Origin: Labrenzia sp. 011
GTDB lineage: Bacteria > Pseudomonadota > Alphaproteobacteria > Rhizobiales > Stappiaceae
NCBI RefSeq assembly: GCF_003075075.1
Contig: NZ_QCYM01000017.1
Location: 30,769 to 94,768, forward strand
Length of the DNA stretch: 64,000 nt
Direction of reading: 5' to 3'
The translations under genes and the position numbers were made by a program. The notes below the pieces were generated by a model that was not told where the DNA came from, did no database searches, and was given only the letters and a program-made list of their open reading frames with translations. Position 1 is the stretch's first letter; each line of letters begins with the position of its first letter. Positions 8,970-16,583 of the stretch are shown in pieces.

Positions 8970-10259
8970 CTATCGGTTGTAAATGAGGTCGGGAATGGTG
9001 GTCACCAGCTGGGGGAACAGCATCAGAAGACACAGCAACGCCAGGTGGACGCACAGGAACGGGAGGATCGCCGTCATCATCCTGCCGATCTTCACACCGG
9101 CAATGCCACCGGCGACATAGAGCGACAGACCGACGGGCGGGGTGATGGTTCCGATCATCAGGTTGATGGACATCAGCACGCCGAAAAACAGCGGATCGAT
9201 GCCGAAGGCCTTGATGACCGGCAGCAGAACCGGAGTGAACACGATGATCGCCGATCCGCCATCGAGAAAGCATCCGGCGACAAGAAGCAGCAGGTTGATC
9301 AACAGCAGCAGCACCAGGACGCTGGACACGTTTTCCGAAAACCACCCGGCGATCGCCGAAGGGATCTGTTCGATTGTCAGGACATAGCCAACGAGGCTGG
9401 CCGCGCCGACAATCGCCATCACGAGGGTGGTATCGCGGGCGGTCCGGAACAGGATGTCCGGCAGGTTCGCAATCCTGAGTTCACGGTAGGCGATGCCGAT
9501 CACGAAGGCATAGGCAACGGCGACGGCCGCAGCTTCCGTCGCGCTGAACGCGCCGGTCCGGATCCCCCCCACAATGATCCCCGGAAGCAGCAGGGCCGGC
9601 AGGGACTGAAGGAAGACCCGTGCGAACCCCTGTCTTTCGGAGGTTTCGGACTCCACTTCCCTTTTCGCCACCGGTTTCGAACTGAAGTAGATGTACCCCA
9701 TCAGGCCAAGGCACATGAGAATGCCAGGGACGATACCTCCGAGAAAGAGGCCCCCTATGGATACGCCGGACATGACGCCATAGAGAACCAGGGGAATTGA
9801 CGGCGGTATCGTGGAGCCGATGACACCCGAGGCAGCGACGACGGACGCCGCATAGGCGGGATCGTAGTTCCGGTCCTTCATGCGCGGAATGATCGTGGAG
9901 CCGATCGCGGCGGTGTCGGCTACGGACGATCCGCTGACACCTGCGAACATGGTCGCGGCAAGAACGGCAACATGGGCAAGCCCGCCACGAATCCAGCCCA
10001 CCAGGTAGAAGGCGAAATCGATGAGCCGGCGGGTGATGCCGCCCGCCTCCATGAGCTTGCCCGCAAGCAGGAAGAACGGAATTGCAAGCAGGGGGAAACT
10101 GTCGATGCCCGCGTAGACCCTCTGCAGCACCAACTGCGCCGACATCAGGCCGTCACTTGTCAACAGCACGATACAGGCCGCGATCAGGGCGAAAAAGATG
10201 GGCACGCCGAGAAGCAGCAGCACGAAGAACGTGCCTGCGAGAATAGCCAGTGCCGTCAT
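8970..10259 (-). CDS. dctM: TRAP transporter large permease DctM
   Basis: This 429-residue polytopic protein has about 12 hydrophobic segments and typical DctM sequences: FLLAGKLMEAGGITRRLIDFA, ASVVAASGVIGSTIPPSIP and IGTITPPVGLSLYVAGGIAG. It forms the ion-coupled transport channel of a TRAP importer with the DctQ subunit and the periplasmic DctP. Its ATG overlaps the dctQ stop by four bases (ATGA at 10256-10259), indicating translational coupling. The ligand is not identifiable; the neighbouring isomerases and mutarotase suggest a sugar or sugar acid. Confidence 0.9.
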   Translation of the reverse strand: MTALAILAGTFFVLLLLGVPIFFALIAACIVLLTSDGLMSAQLVLQRVYAGIDSFPLLAIPFFLLAGKLMEAGGITRRLIDFAFYLVGWIRGGLAHVAVLAATMFAGVSGSSVADTAAIGSTIIPRMKDRNYDPAYAASVVAASGVIGSTIPPSIPLVLYGVMSGVSIGGLFLGGIVPGILMCLGLMGYIYFSSKPVAKREVESETSERQGFARVFLQSLPALLLPGIIVGGIRTGAFSATEAAAVAVAYAFVIGIAYRELRIANLPDILFRTARDTTLVMAIVGAASLVGYVLTIEQIPSAIAGWFSENVSSVLVLLLLINLLLLVAGCFLDGGSAIIVFTPVLLPVIKAFGIDPLFFGVLMSINLMIGTITPPVGLSLYVAGGIAGVKIGRMMTAILPFLCVHLALLCLLMLFPQLVTTIPDLIYNR

Positions 10260-10786
10260 GGGGCTTCATCCGAGGTATGGTTGCATATGGCGATCAGCAG
10301 TTCCCGGATGAGATTGATTCCCAGCCAGAAGATCATCAGCAACACGGACAGAAAGATAACGGAGTAGATCAGTCCGAAGGGCACCTGGAGCGCGGGTGTC
10401 AGCTGCGCCCATTCCCGGCCGAGCGCCAGCCAGGCCCCCTTGGCAAGATACCAGGCGCAGTACATTCCGACTGCCTGGGCTCCGGCGATGCAAAGATGGC
10501 GGAAGCGCGCCGGAAACAGTTCGATGACCGTTGTCACCGACAGATGCTCATTGTTGCGACTGAGAACCGCGGCGCCCAGAAAGACGAGACATATCATGCA
10601 GATACGCGCAGCTTCCTCACTCCACGTCAGTGAAAAATCCAGCAGGTACCGGGAGAAGACCTGCGCCAGAACCGCGAGGATCATCGTCGCGACTATGGCA
10701 ATAAGCAGGAAGCGCAGCATGGCATAGACGATGAATTCGACCGTCGACATCCAGGCCAATAGCTTTTTTGAATTACCGTCTGTCAT
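10256..10786 (-). CDS. dctQ: TRAP transporter small permease DctQ
   Basis: A 176-residue protein with four predicted membrane helices. The DctQ signature lies around FSLTWSEEAARICMICLVFLG (conserved W-x-E-E-x-x-R region after helix 2), followed by an AVL-x-R-x-x-E-H-type segment. It links the DctM channel to the binding protein. It sits between dctP (17 bp upstream) and dctM (four-base overlap), the usual order. Assignment is firm from sequence and context. Confidence 0.88.
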   Translation of the reverse strand: MTDGNSKKLLAWMSTVEFIVYAMLRFLLIAIVATMILAVLAQVFSRYLLDFSLTWSEEAARICMICLVFLGAAVLSRNNEHLSVTTVIELFPARFRHLCIAGAQAVGMYCAWYLAKGAWLALGREWAQLTPALQVPFGLIYSVIFLSVLLMIFWLGINLIRELLIAICNHTSDEAP

Positions 10787-10802
10787 GCTGCGCCTCTTGA
10801 GA

Positions 10803-11783
10803 TCAGCGGGCCTGATCGATCAGTTCGATCCAGCGGCCGGACTGGTCACCGAATTCCTCGATCGCCTGTTCGCGCAAAGGCGCGACCTTTTCCGCGAGCG
10901 CGGCCCGGTCCGGACGGGTGATCTGCATGCCTTTTTCTTCAAGAACCGCAAGCAGGCTGGCATCGTCGGCAGCGACCTTGTCCCTCTGGACCTGCTGGCT
11001 GTCGATCACGGCCTGGGAGATGATCTCCTGATGTTCCTTGGAGAGCTTGTTCCAGAGTTCCTCGGAGTACATGACCATGTGAGTCAGATGCAGATGGCCC
11101 GTCAGCGCCAGATGATCGTTGACCTCATAGAAGGCGGCCGCATGAATGTTCGACAGCGGGTTTTCCTGACCGTCGACAATCTTCTGCTCCATCGCCGCAT
11201 AGAGCTCGCTGAACGCCATGGGCGTAGGACTTGCGCCCATCATTTCCACGGAGGTGAGGTGATACTTCGCATTCGGCGTGCGGAGCTTCAGGCCCTTCAG
11301 GTCATCCGGCGTGTTGATCGGCCGCACGGAGTTGGTGACGTGGCGCATGCCGGCTTCATAGAAACCGAGATGCTTGACACCGTGTTTCTCGATCAGGGTC
11401 GCGACTTCCTCGCCAAGCTCTCCATCGAAGGCGCGGAAGGCATGTTCGCGATCGTCGAAGAGGTAGCCGATCTCCAGCGTATTCATGACAGGCTCCCAGG
11501 AGCCGAAGAAGCCGGTTGTCACCCAGGTGATCTCGAGCGTGCCATTCCTGAGCTGCTCAACCAGTTCGCGCTGGTTCCCGAGCTGCCCGTCCGTGAAGAT
11601 GCGCACCTCGATTTCGCCGTTCGAACGCTCTTCCACCAGACGCTTGATTTCGCGCGCACCGACGTTCTCGGGATGATCCCCGGAGACGACGGTCGCGATC
11701 TTGACCGTGACGTCGGCGGCGAAAGCCGGCAACGCGACGGCTGACGACATGACGAGCGCCGCAATAAACGGAATATGTTTCAT
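10803..11783 (-). CDS. dctP: TRAP transporter substrate-binding protein DctP
   Basis: The 326-residue periplasmic protein begins with a signal peptide ending about ALPAFA. It carries the DctP core LKGLKLRTPNAKYH with the Arg that usually contacts the ligand carboxylate, and FSELYAAMEQKIVDGQENPL. The start is set at ATG 11783 because GGGAGGAAAGAA precedes it; the in-frame start at 11810 would spoil the signal peptide and overlap the GntR gene. The retained Arg favours an acidic ligand such as a sugar acid (inference), which the two TIM-barrel enzymes downstream might process. Confidence 0.9.
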   Translation of the reverse strand: MKHIPFIAALVMSSAVALPAFAADVTVKIATVVSGDHPENVGAREIKRLVEERSNGEIEVRIFTDGQLGNQRELVEQLRNGTLEITWVTTGFFGSWEPVMNTLEIGYLFDDREHAFRAFDGELGEEVATLIEKHGVKHLGFYEAGMRHVTNSVRPINTPDDLKGLKLRTPNAKYHLTSVEMMGASPTPMAFSELYAAMEQKIVDGQENPLSNIHAAAFYEVNDHLALTGHLHLTHMVMYSEELWNKLSKEHQEIISQAVIDSQQVQRDKVAADDASLLAVLEEKGMQITRPDRAALAEKVAPLREQAIEEFGDQSGRWIELIDQAR

Positions 11784-11806
11784 TTCTTTCCTCCCTTTGA
11801 TGTGCC

Positions 11807-12541
11807 TCAAGGCACGAAGATATCCGCCGCCGGCATGCCGCCGGAACGATGGCGGTTGAATCCTTCTATGATTTCAATCATTTCGTTCGTAGTCCGCTCC
11901 CAGTGCGTGCGGTAAAGCGCGGCGACCCGGTCCAGTTCCCCCGCCTCGATCGCATCCAGCATGCCCAGGTGCTCCTGCGTGGACTGCACCGGCAGCGGCC
12001 GGAGATGCAGCACGAACAACCGGGCCCGGTCCGTCAGCACACGCAGGCTGTTGTATTGCTGGATCAGGCGGTCATTGCCCGAGCTGGCAACAATTCCGAG
12101 GTGGAATCTGGTGTCCGCCTGCACCCATGCGTCGCGGTCCCCGCTCTCGATCGCTGCCTGCATATCCGCGGCATGCCGGCGCAACTGCGCAAGCGCGTCA
12201 CTCTTTTTGCCCTCGCAGAGCAAAAGGGCCGCCTCCAGTTCCAGCGCCCGGGCAATCTGATGAATCTCGCGTACATCCTTGACGCTGAGAGGCAGGACAC
12301 GAATGCCCCGCCGGGGCAGGACTTCCACCAGCCCCTCGTCGCGCAGGCGAAGCAGTGCCTGATGCACCGGGGTGCGGCTTAGCTCGAAACGTTCGCAAAC
12401 CTCTCGTTCAGATGCGAAGGACCCTGGCGCCAGAAGATTGTTCAGGATTGCCCCGCGCAGAACTGCATATGCCTGATCTGCCAATGATGTGTTCGCGCCG
12501 TCAGTCACTTGCGTTCGTGCTCCCCGTTTCTTCACCGGCAA
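11807..12541 (-). CDS. GntR family transcriptional regulator, FCD (FadR) subfamily
   Basis: A 244-residue protein. It has an N-terminal winged helix (about 15-80, with ASEREVCERFELSRTPVHQALLRLRDEGLVEVLPRRGIRV) and a helical FCD ligand domain holding the usual Asp/His metal positions (DTRFHLGIVASSGN). It heads the TRAP/isomerase gene set 23 bp upstream of dctP and probably represses it. The start is uncertain: the frame opens with TTG at 12541 without a clear ribosome site. GTG at 12535 and GTG at 12508 (with GGGGAG 11 bases upstream) are alternatives. Two perfect dyads lie right upstream. Confidence 0.88.
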   Translation of the reverse strand: MPVKKRGARTQVTDGANTSLADQAYAVLRGAILNNLLAPGSFASEREVCERFELSRTPVHQALLRLRDEGLVEVLPRRGIRVLPLSVKDVREIHQIARALELEAALLLCEGKKSDALAQLRRHAADMQAAIESGDRDAWVQADTRFHLGIVASSGNDRLIQQYNSLRVLTDRARLFVLHLRPLPVQSTQEHLGMLDAIEAGELDRVAALYRTHWERTTNEMIEIIEGFNRHRSGGMPAADIFVP

Positions 12542-12543
12542 GA

Positions 12544-12556
12544 TTTATCAGATAAA
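12544..12556. promoter_or_regulatory. Dyad TTTATC-A-GATAAA, putative GntR operator
   Basis: This perfect 6-bp inverted repeat with a single central base lies 3 bp upstream of the GntR coding frame. Its size and compact symmetry fit FCD-type GntR operators. If bound by the adjacent regulator it would autoregulate the TRAP operon (inference). Confidence 0.5.
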
Positions 12557-12566
12557 GCTTCATGTC

Positions 12567-12596
12567 AAGTTTCAACTGATATTTCAGTTGAAACTT
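12567..12596. promoter_or_regulatory. 13-bp perfect inverted repeat upstream of GntR-TRAP operon
   Basis: Arms AAGTTTCAACTGA and its exact complement are separated by TATT. It lies 26 bp upstream of the GntR frame in an unusually AT-rich stretch. Neither side has the GC-rich stem plus T-run of an intrinsic terminator, so an operator for a dimeric regulator is more likely. Confidence 0.55.
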
Positions 12597-13043
12597 TCTT
12601 GTTGCAACAAGCTGAACCGCCGCGCAACCGCGCGACATCAGCTGCAGAAACGGAAGATCCACACAGCGGAAAAATGGAATTATCCATTTGAATTAAATGG
12701 TATTTTTCGAAATATTCCGCACAGCGAGAACAGCCCGTCAGGGCATGTCGGCCTGTCCCAAGAAAAGATGAAATGAATCGCGCCCGAGTCCTGCGGGACG
12801 CCATGACTGGTGCCCCTGCCGGTCAAAGCCAAATCGTCACGCGGCGGCACGCCGCCACAAGCCTGTGAGCAGCCGGAGCCTTCGCATGACCGACACCACC
12901 GGCGACGGGCATGCACCGCAAGTTCCTTGAGTTGCCGGATCAAGCCCCGTCATTGTCGCCGCGCAGGGCTGCGTCAAGGCCACCGAAGAGCCCTCCAAAC
13001 GCAGTCAGATGCGTCGGAAAGACAACTCTTCGCTCCCAACCCC

Positions 13044-13526
13044 CTAGGACCAGAAATCGGCCTGAAGCTGCGCGGCTTCGTCCTCCAGGAGCGGGCCGAT
13101 GACCTCGACCTGTCTTTGGCCGGCAGCGAAGACCGTGCGGCAGGGAAGGTCCAGAGTCGGGTTCTCGTCATGATCGCCGGTCTGTTCCTTGAGCGATTTT
13201 TCCGTCTGGCCGAAGACGACACGGCCGATGCCGGACCAGTAGACGGCACCCGAACACATGGCGCAGGGTTCCGCCGAAGTATACATGGTGCAGCCGGCGA
13301 GAAACTCCGGCCGCCACCGCTTGCTGGCGCGCGTGGCGAGCAGGCGTTCGGCATGGGCCGTCATGTCCTGGCCCTCGGCGCTGTAGCCGTTTCCCTGCTC
13401 CATCAGGATCTCTCCCTCCGGCCCGACCAGAAGGCAACCGAACGGATGGTCGCCGGTTTCCCGGGCCGCAGCGGCGATCTCGAACGCCCTGCGCAGCAGC
13501 GCAATGTCCCTGTCTTCCCCTGTCAT
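13044..13526 (-). CDS. Nucleoside/purine deaminase, cytidine deaminase-like zinc fold (guanine deaminase-like)
   Basis: The 160-residue protein has the CDA-fold zinc site: HAE in MTAHAERLLATRAS and PCAMC in TSAEPCAMCSGAVYWSGIGRVVFG. Length and sequence fit the small guanine deaminase/nucleoside deaminase group rather than TadA (inference). The start is ATG 13526; a GTG six bases upstream is possible. It is divergent from an NMT1-type ABC importer and an 8-oxoguanine-deaminase-like gene, so it plausibly deaminates guanine to xanthine in the same purine salvage/oxidation module. TadA-like tRNA editing is a less likely alternative. Confidence 0.75.
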   Translation of the reverse strand: MTGEDRDIALLRRAFEIAAAARETGDHPFGCLLVGPEGEILMEQGNGYSAEGQDMTAHAERLLATRASKRWRPEFLAGCTMYTSAEPCAMCSGAVYWSGIGRVVFGQTEKSLKEQTGDHDENPTLDLPCRTVFAAGQRQVEVIGPLLEDEAAQLQADFWS

Positions 13527-13926
13527 GCTCACGCCTGTCTCCCGTATGCAGTTGCGTAAAAAACGATCATGCCCGGTTTCACCTTGCAAGTGCCTCGAAA
13601 CAATCAGTCGATCTGGATAGAATTTAACCAATCTGCTGACAAAAATTTAGGCATTCGCGGAAATGTTAAGCGAAGCCCCTGCAATCAAATGCAATCACCT
13701 TCCCGTCTTCTTGACAAGAACACGGCCTTGATCTTCCGTTGGAGTGAGTAGAAGCGGTAGAGCCTTCGGCTTTGACATTGCTCATCTTCGTGGGTCGGCC
13801 AATGCTGCCTTGGGAAATGTCCCGAGCCTGCCTTGCGAACAATGGGATGAGAATGGCGAACGGTTCGAAATCATGCTCCCGCAGCTTGCCCCATTTTCCA
13901 GTGAACAACAGTGAAAGGATGTGCTG
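13527..13926. other. Divergent promoter and leader region of the purine module
   Basis: This 400-bp region separates the deaminase (minus) from the ABC binding-protein gene (plus). It contains TTGACA at 13711-13716 as a possible -35 for rightward transcription and, 25 bp further on, the candidate riboswitch hairpin structure described separately. No protein-coding frame here is convincing. Confidence 0.4.
13744..13785 (+). ncRNA. Candidate xanthine/urate riboswitch (NMT1-motif-like) in the ABC operon leader
   Basis: The leader can fold into an outer stem GTGAG (13744-13748)/CTCAT (13781-13785) and an inner stem AGAGCC (13759-13764)/GGCTTT (13768-13773) with a UUC loop. Between them is an asymmetric internal loop, TAGAAGCGGT on the 5' side and GACATTG on the 3' side. 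Two stems around a conserved-looking internal loop, ahead of an NMT1-domain transporter and purine enzymes, is how I remember the NMT1-motif (xanthine-I) riboswitch. The match is from memory of the motif plus context, not from a covariance model. About 140 bases separate it from the start codon. Confidence 0.45.
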
Positions 13927-14937
13927 ATGCGCATGTTTGACAAGAAAAGTTTGTGCGTTGCGCTGACATCGGTCGCGGCTGCGGTTGCCGGTGCGGCATC
14001 CGCCTCGGCAGCGGATCTTGTGACCTATCAGCTCGACTGGCTGCCGGGCGGGGACAAGGCTCCCATCTACGTCTGCGTTCAGGAAGGATTCTGCGAGGAA
14101 GCCGGTCTGGAAATCAAGATCGAGCCGGGCCGCGGCTCCTCGGAAGCCATCACCAAGCTGGCGACCGGTACGTCGGATATCGGCTCTGCCGGACTGGGCG
14201 CGCTGATGGCTGCCAGAGCGACCGAAGGCGTGCCGGCGACTGCCGTCATGTCCATCTTCAACATGGGACCGCACGCCTTCTACACGACGGCCGACACGGG
14301 CATCACATCCATCAAGGATGTCAAGGGCAAGAAGATCGCAACCTCGCCCTTCACCTCGTCCAATGTCTTCCTGCCGCTGGTACTCGGCGACAACGGGATT
14401 TCCGAAGACGAAATCACCCTGACCAAATCCGATCCCGGCGCGCTCGGCCCGTTGCTGATGACCGGCCAGGCCGACGCCATCATCGCCTGGCTCACGGATG
14501 TGTCCCGCTACACCAATCAGGCCAAGGAAGCCGGCAAGGAGATCGTCATTCTGCCGTGGGCCGATGCCGGTCTGGAACTTTATTCCGCCGCCCTCGTGGC
14601 CAGCGACTCCTTCCTGAGCGAGCGCCCGGAGGTGGCAAAACGCTTCGTGGCCGCGTTCAAGAAATCCCTGGAGTTCGCCTATGCGAACCCGGACAAGGCG
14701 GCGGCTGCCGTTGCGGCGATGGTACCGGAACTGTCGGCGGAAGACGTCAAGGGCTCCTGGCTCGACGCCTCCAAGCTGGCCTTCAACGAGGTAACGGAAA
14801 CCTACGGCCTCGGCGCACTGGATGCGGACCGTCTGCAAGCCACTTGGGAGCGGGTCGCCGCATCCCAGGGACTGGACCCGGCGTCGCTGCAGCCGGAAGA
14901 TGCTGTCGACCGGTCCTTCCTGCCGGCCTCGGAGTAA
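13927..14937 (+). CDS. ABC transporter substrate-binding protein, NMT1/THI5-SsuA type
   Basis: A 336-residue periplasmic protein. Its signal peptide ends at ASASA and is followed by the NMT1 domain: VTYQLDWLPGGDKAPIYVCVQEGFCEEAGLEIKIEPGRGS..AITKLATGTSDIG. This family captures pyrimidines, purines, sulfonates or related small cyclic molecules. The ATG at 13927 is chosen because AAGGA lies seven bases upstream; a GTG at 13921 is in frame. It is first in an operon with ATPase, permease, 8-oxoguanine-deaminase-like amidohydrolase and a dioxygenase. With the candidate riboswitch, that points to uptake of a purine such as xanthine, urate or an oxidised guanine (inference). Confidence 0.88.
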   Translation: MRMFDKKSLCVALTSVAAAVAGAASASAADLVTYQLDWLPGGDKAPIYVCVQEGFCEEAGLEIKIEPGRGSSEAITKLATGTSDIGSAGLGALMAARATEGVPATAVMSIFNMGPHAFYTTADTGITSIKDVKGKKIATSPFTSSNVFLPLVLGDNGISEDEITLTKSDPGALGPLLMTGQADAIIAWLTDVSRYTNQAKEAGKEIVILPWADAGLELYSAALVASDSFLSERPEVAKRFVAAFKKSLEFAYANPDKAAAAVAAMVPELSAEDVKGSWLDASKLAFNEVTETYGLGALDADRLQATWERVAASQGLDPASLQPEDAVDRSFLPASE

Positions 14938-14943
14938 TACCCC

Positions 14944-15723
14944 GTGGCGCTTGCACCCAACGCGATCGCCTTCTCCGGTGTCGGCCAGACCTTTCTGACC
15001 GGCACCGGCGCCGTGACGGCGCTGGACGGCGTCTCCGTCACCATAGCGCAGCATGAGTTCATCGCGGTGCTGGGGCCGTCGGGCTGCGGCAAGTCCACCT
15101 TGCTGCGGCTGACAGCAGGCCTGATGAAGCCGTCCACGGGCAGCGTGAGCGTCTTCGGCCTGCCCGTCACGCAACCGCGCGACGACGTGGGCATCGTCTT
15201 CCAGAAGCCGACCCTGCTTCCCTGGGCGAATGTGGAAGACAACGTGGTGTTTCCCGCAAAGCACAAGCAGGGCCGGGTCACCCGCGAGGATCGCGACCAG
15301 ACGCAGGCGATCATCGAAACGGTCGGGCTGGCCGGGTTCGAAAGCCGCCTGCCCTCGGAATTGTCCGGCGGCATGCAGCAGCGGGTGGGCATTGCCCGGG
15401 CGCTGTTCCTCAATCCGGACATCCTGCTGATGGATGAACCCTTCTCCGCCCTGGACGCCCTGACACGCGAGACAATGGGCTTCGAGCTTCTGCGCCTCTG
15501 GCAGGCCAGTCCGAAGACGGTGCTGTTCATTACCCATTCCATTTCCGAAGCGGCGCTTCTGGCCGACCGGGTCCTGGTGCTCAGCGAGCGGCCCGGACGT
15601 GTGATCGCCGACCTGCCGGTGCCCACGGCGCGGCCGCGCGACGAAAGTTCCCTCGGCACCGCCGAAATGCAGGACTACGCCGCGCATCTGCGCTCGCTGC
15701 TGATCAGGAAGGATGCCGCCTGA
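14944..15723 (+). CDS. ABC transporter ATP-binding protein (SsuB/TauB/ThiZ type)
   Basis: The 259-residue nucleotide-binding subunit has Walker [10 protein letters not shown], signature [10 protein letters not shown], Walker B ILLMDEP and the switch His in [13 protein letters not shown] start at 14944 follows the binding-protein stop by six bases. The stop TGA overlaps the ATG of the permease gene at 15723. It powers the NMT1-type importer. Confidence 0.92.
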   Translation: MALAPNAIAFSGVGQTFLTGTGAVTALDGVSVTIAQHEFIAVLGPSGCGKSTLLRLTAGLMKPSTGSVSVFGLPVTQPRDDVGIVFQKPTLLPWANVEDNVVFPAKHKQGRVTREDRDQTQAIIETVGLAGFESRLPSELSGGMQQRVGIARALFLNPDILLMDEPFSALDALTRETMGFELLRLWQASPKTVLFITHSISEAALLADRVLVLSERPGRVIADLPVPTARPRDESSLGTAEMQDYAAHLRSLLIRKDAA

Positions 15724-16583
15724 TGACCGCCACCGACCTGCAACGCCCCACCGGCGCGACACCGCCGGAAGCCTCACGCCCCACCCCTTCCGTCCAGCCG
15801 CGCCTGCCCCTGGGAGAGCGGCTGCTGCGCACGCCCGTCGTGCTGCCCCTTGTGACCTTCCTGCTGCTGCTGGTTCTGTGGGAATCCTGCACCCGGCTGT
15901 TTTCCGTACCGTCCTACATCCTGCCGTCTCCCTCGCGCATCGTGCTCGGGTTTGAATCGGTGTCGGCAGGGCGATGGGCCGAGCATATATGGGCCACGCT
16001 GCGGGTGGCGCTTCTGGGCTATCTGGTTTCCTTCGCCGTCTCCCTGCCCATTGCCGTGGGACTGGCGAAATCCCGGCTGCTGTCGGGGGCGCTCTATCCG
16101 CTGCTGGTGGTGATCCAGTCCGTGCCGGTGGTTGCCGTCGCACCGATCATCATCGTGGTGCTCGGCACGGGAGATGCGCCGCGGGTGGTCATCACCTTCA
16201 TGATCTCCTTCTTTCCGCTGGTCGTTTCCATGACCACCGGACTTGCGGCGACACCGCCGGAACTCATCGAGCTGTCGCGGTCCCTGCGGGCGCCCTCCTT
16301 TCGGGAGATCACCCAGATCCGCCTGCCCTATGCGACCCCCTACATCTTTTCCGGCATGAAGATCTCCATCACCCTGTCGGTCATCGGAGCGGTTGTTTCG
16401 GAGTTCGTGGCGGCGGACAAGGGCATCGGCTATTTCATCCAGTTCTCGACCTCCATGTTCAAGCTGCCACAGGCCTGGGCCGGTCTGGTGATCCTGGTGG
16501 CCATGTCGCTGCTGCTGTTTCAGATCGTCAGCCAGACCCAGCGGATCCTTTTCCCCTGGTCCCTGCCGAAAGGGCAGAAATGA
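15723..16583 (+). CDS. ABC transporter permease (SsuC/ThiX type)
   Basis: A 286-residue inner-membrane protein with about six helices. The EAA-like coupling loop (ELIELSRSLRAPSFREITQIRLPYATPYIFSGMKIS) has the conserved G and R-L-P pattern of the SsuC/TauC permease family. It overlaps both neighbours: one base with the ATPase gene and four bases (ATGA) with the amidohydrolase gene, so all are translationally coupled. A basic, proline-rich N-terminal tail of about 35 residues precedes the first helix. Confidence 0.9.
   Translation: MTATDLQRPTGATPPEASRPTPSVQPRLPLGERLLRTPVVLPLVTFLLLLVLWESCTRLFSVPSYILPSPSRIVLGFESVSAGRWAEHIWATLRVALLGYLVSFAVSLPIAVGLAKSRLLSGALYPLLVVIQSVPVVAVAPIIIVVLGTGDAPRVVITFMISFFPLVVSMTTGLAATPPELIELSRSLRAPSFREITQIRLPYATPYIFSGMKISITLSVIGAVVSEFVAADKGIGYFIQFSTSMFKLPQAWAGLVILVAMSLLLFQIVSQTQRILFPWSLPKGQK

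Larger units (their letters stand above)
12542..13043. other. 500-bp spacer between GntR and deaminase genes, AT-rich with dyads
   Basis: I see no credible gene. Besides the two dyads next to GntR there is a concentric AT-rich dyad. Its inner arms are CCATTT/AAATGG at 12684-12700, nested inside GCGGAA (12666) and TTCCGC (12720). A small GC hairpin GCGGCG-GCA-CGCCGC lies at 12841-12855. The first 190 bp are markedly lower in G+C than the rest of the window. Confidence 0.45.

Noticed and set aside
12841..12855. GC hairpin GCGGCG-GCA-CGCCGC as a terminator
   Set aside because: The stem is short with no T-run on either side.
13666..16143. An 825-codon minus-strand open frame opposite the NMT1 ABC genes
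   Set aside because: It is antisense to three genes with clear motifs and would span their overlaps; its Arg/Gly-rich translation has no domain.
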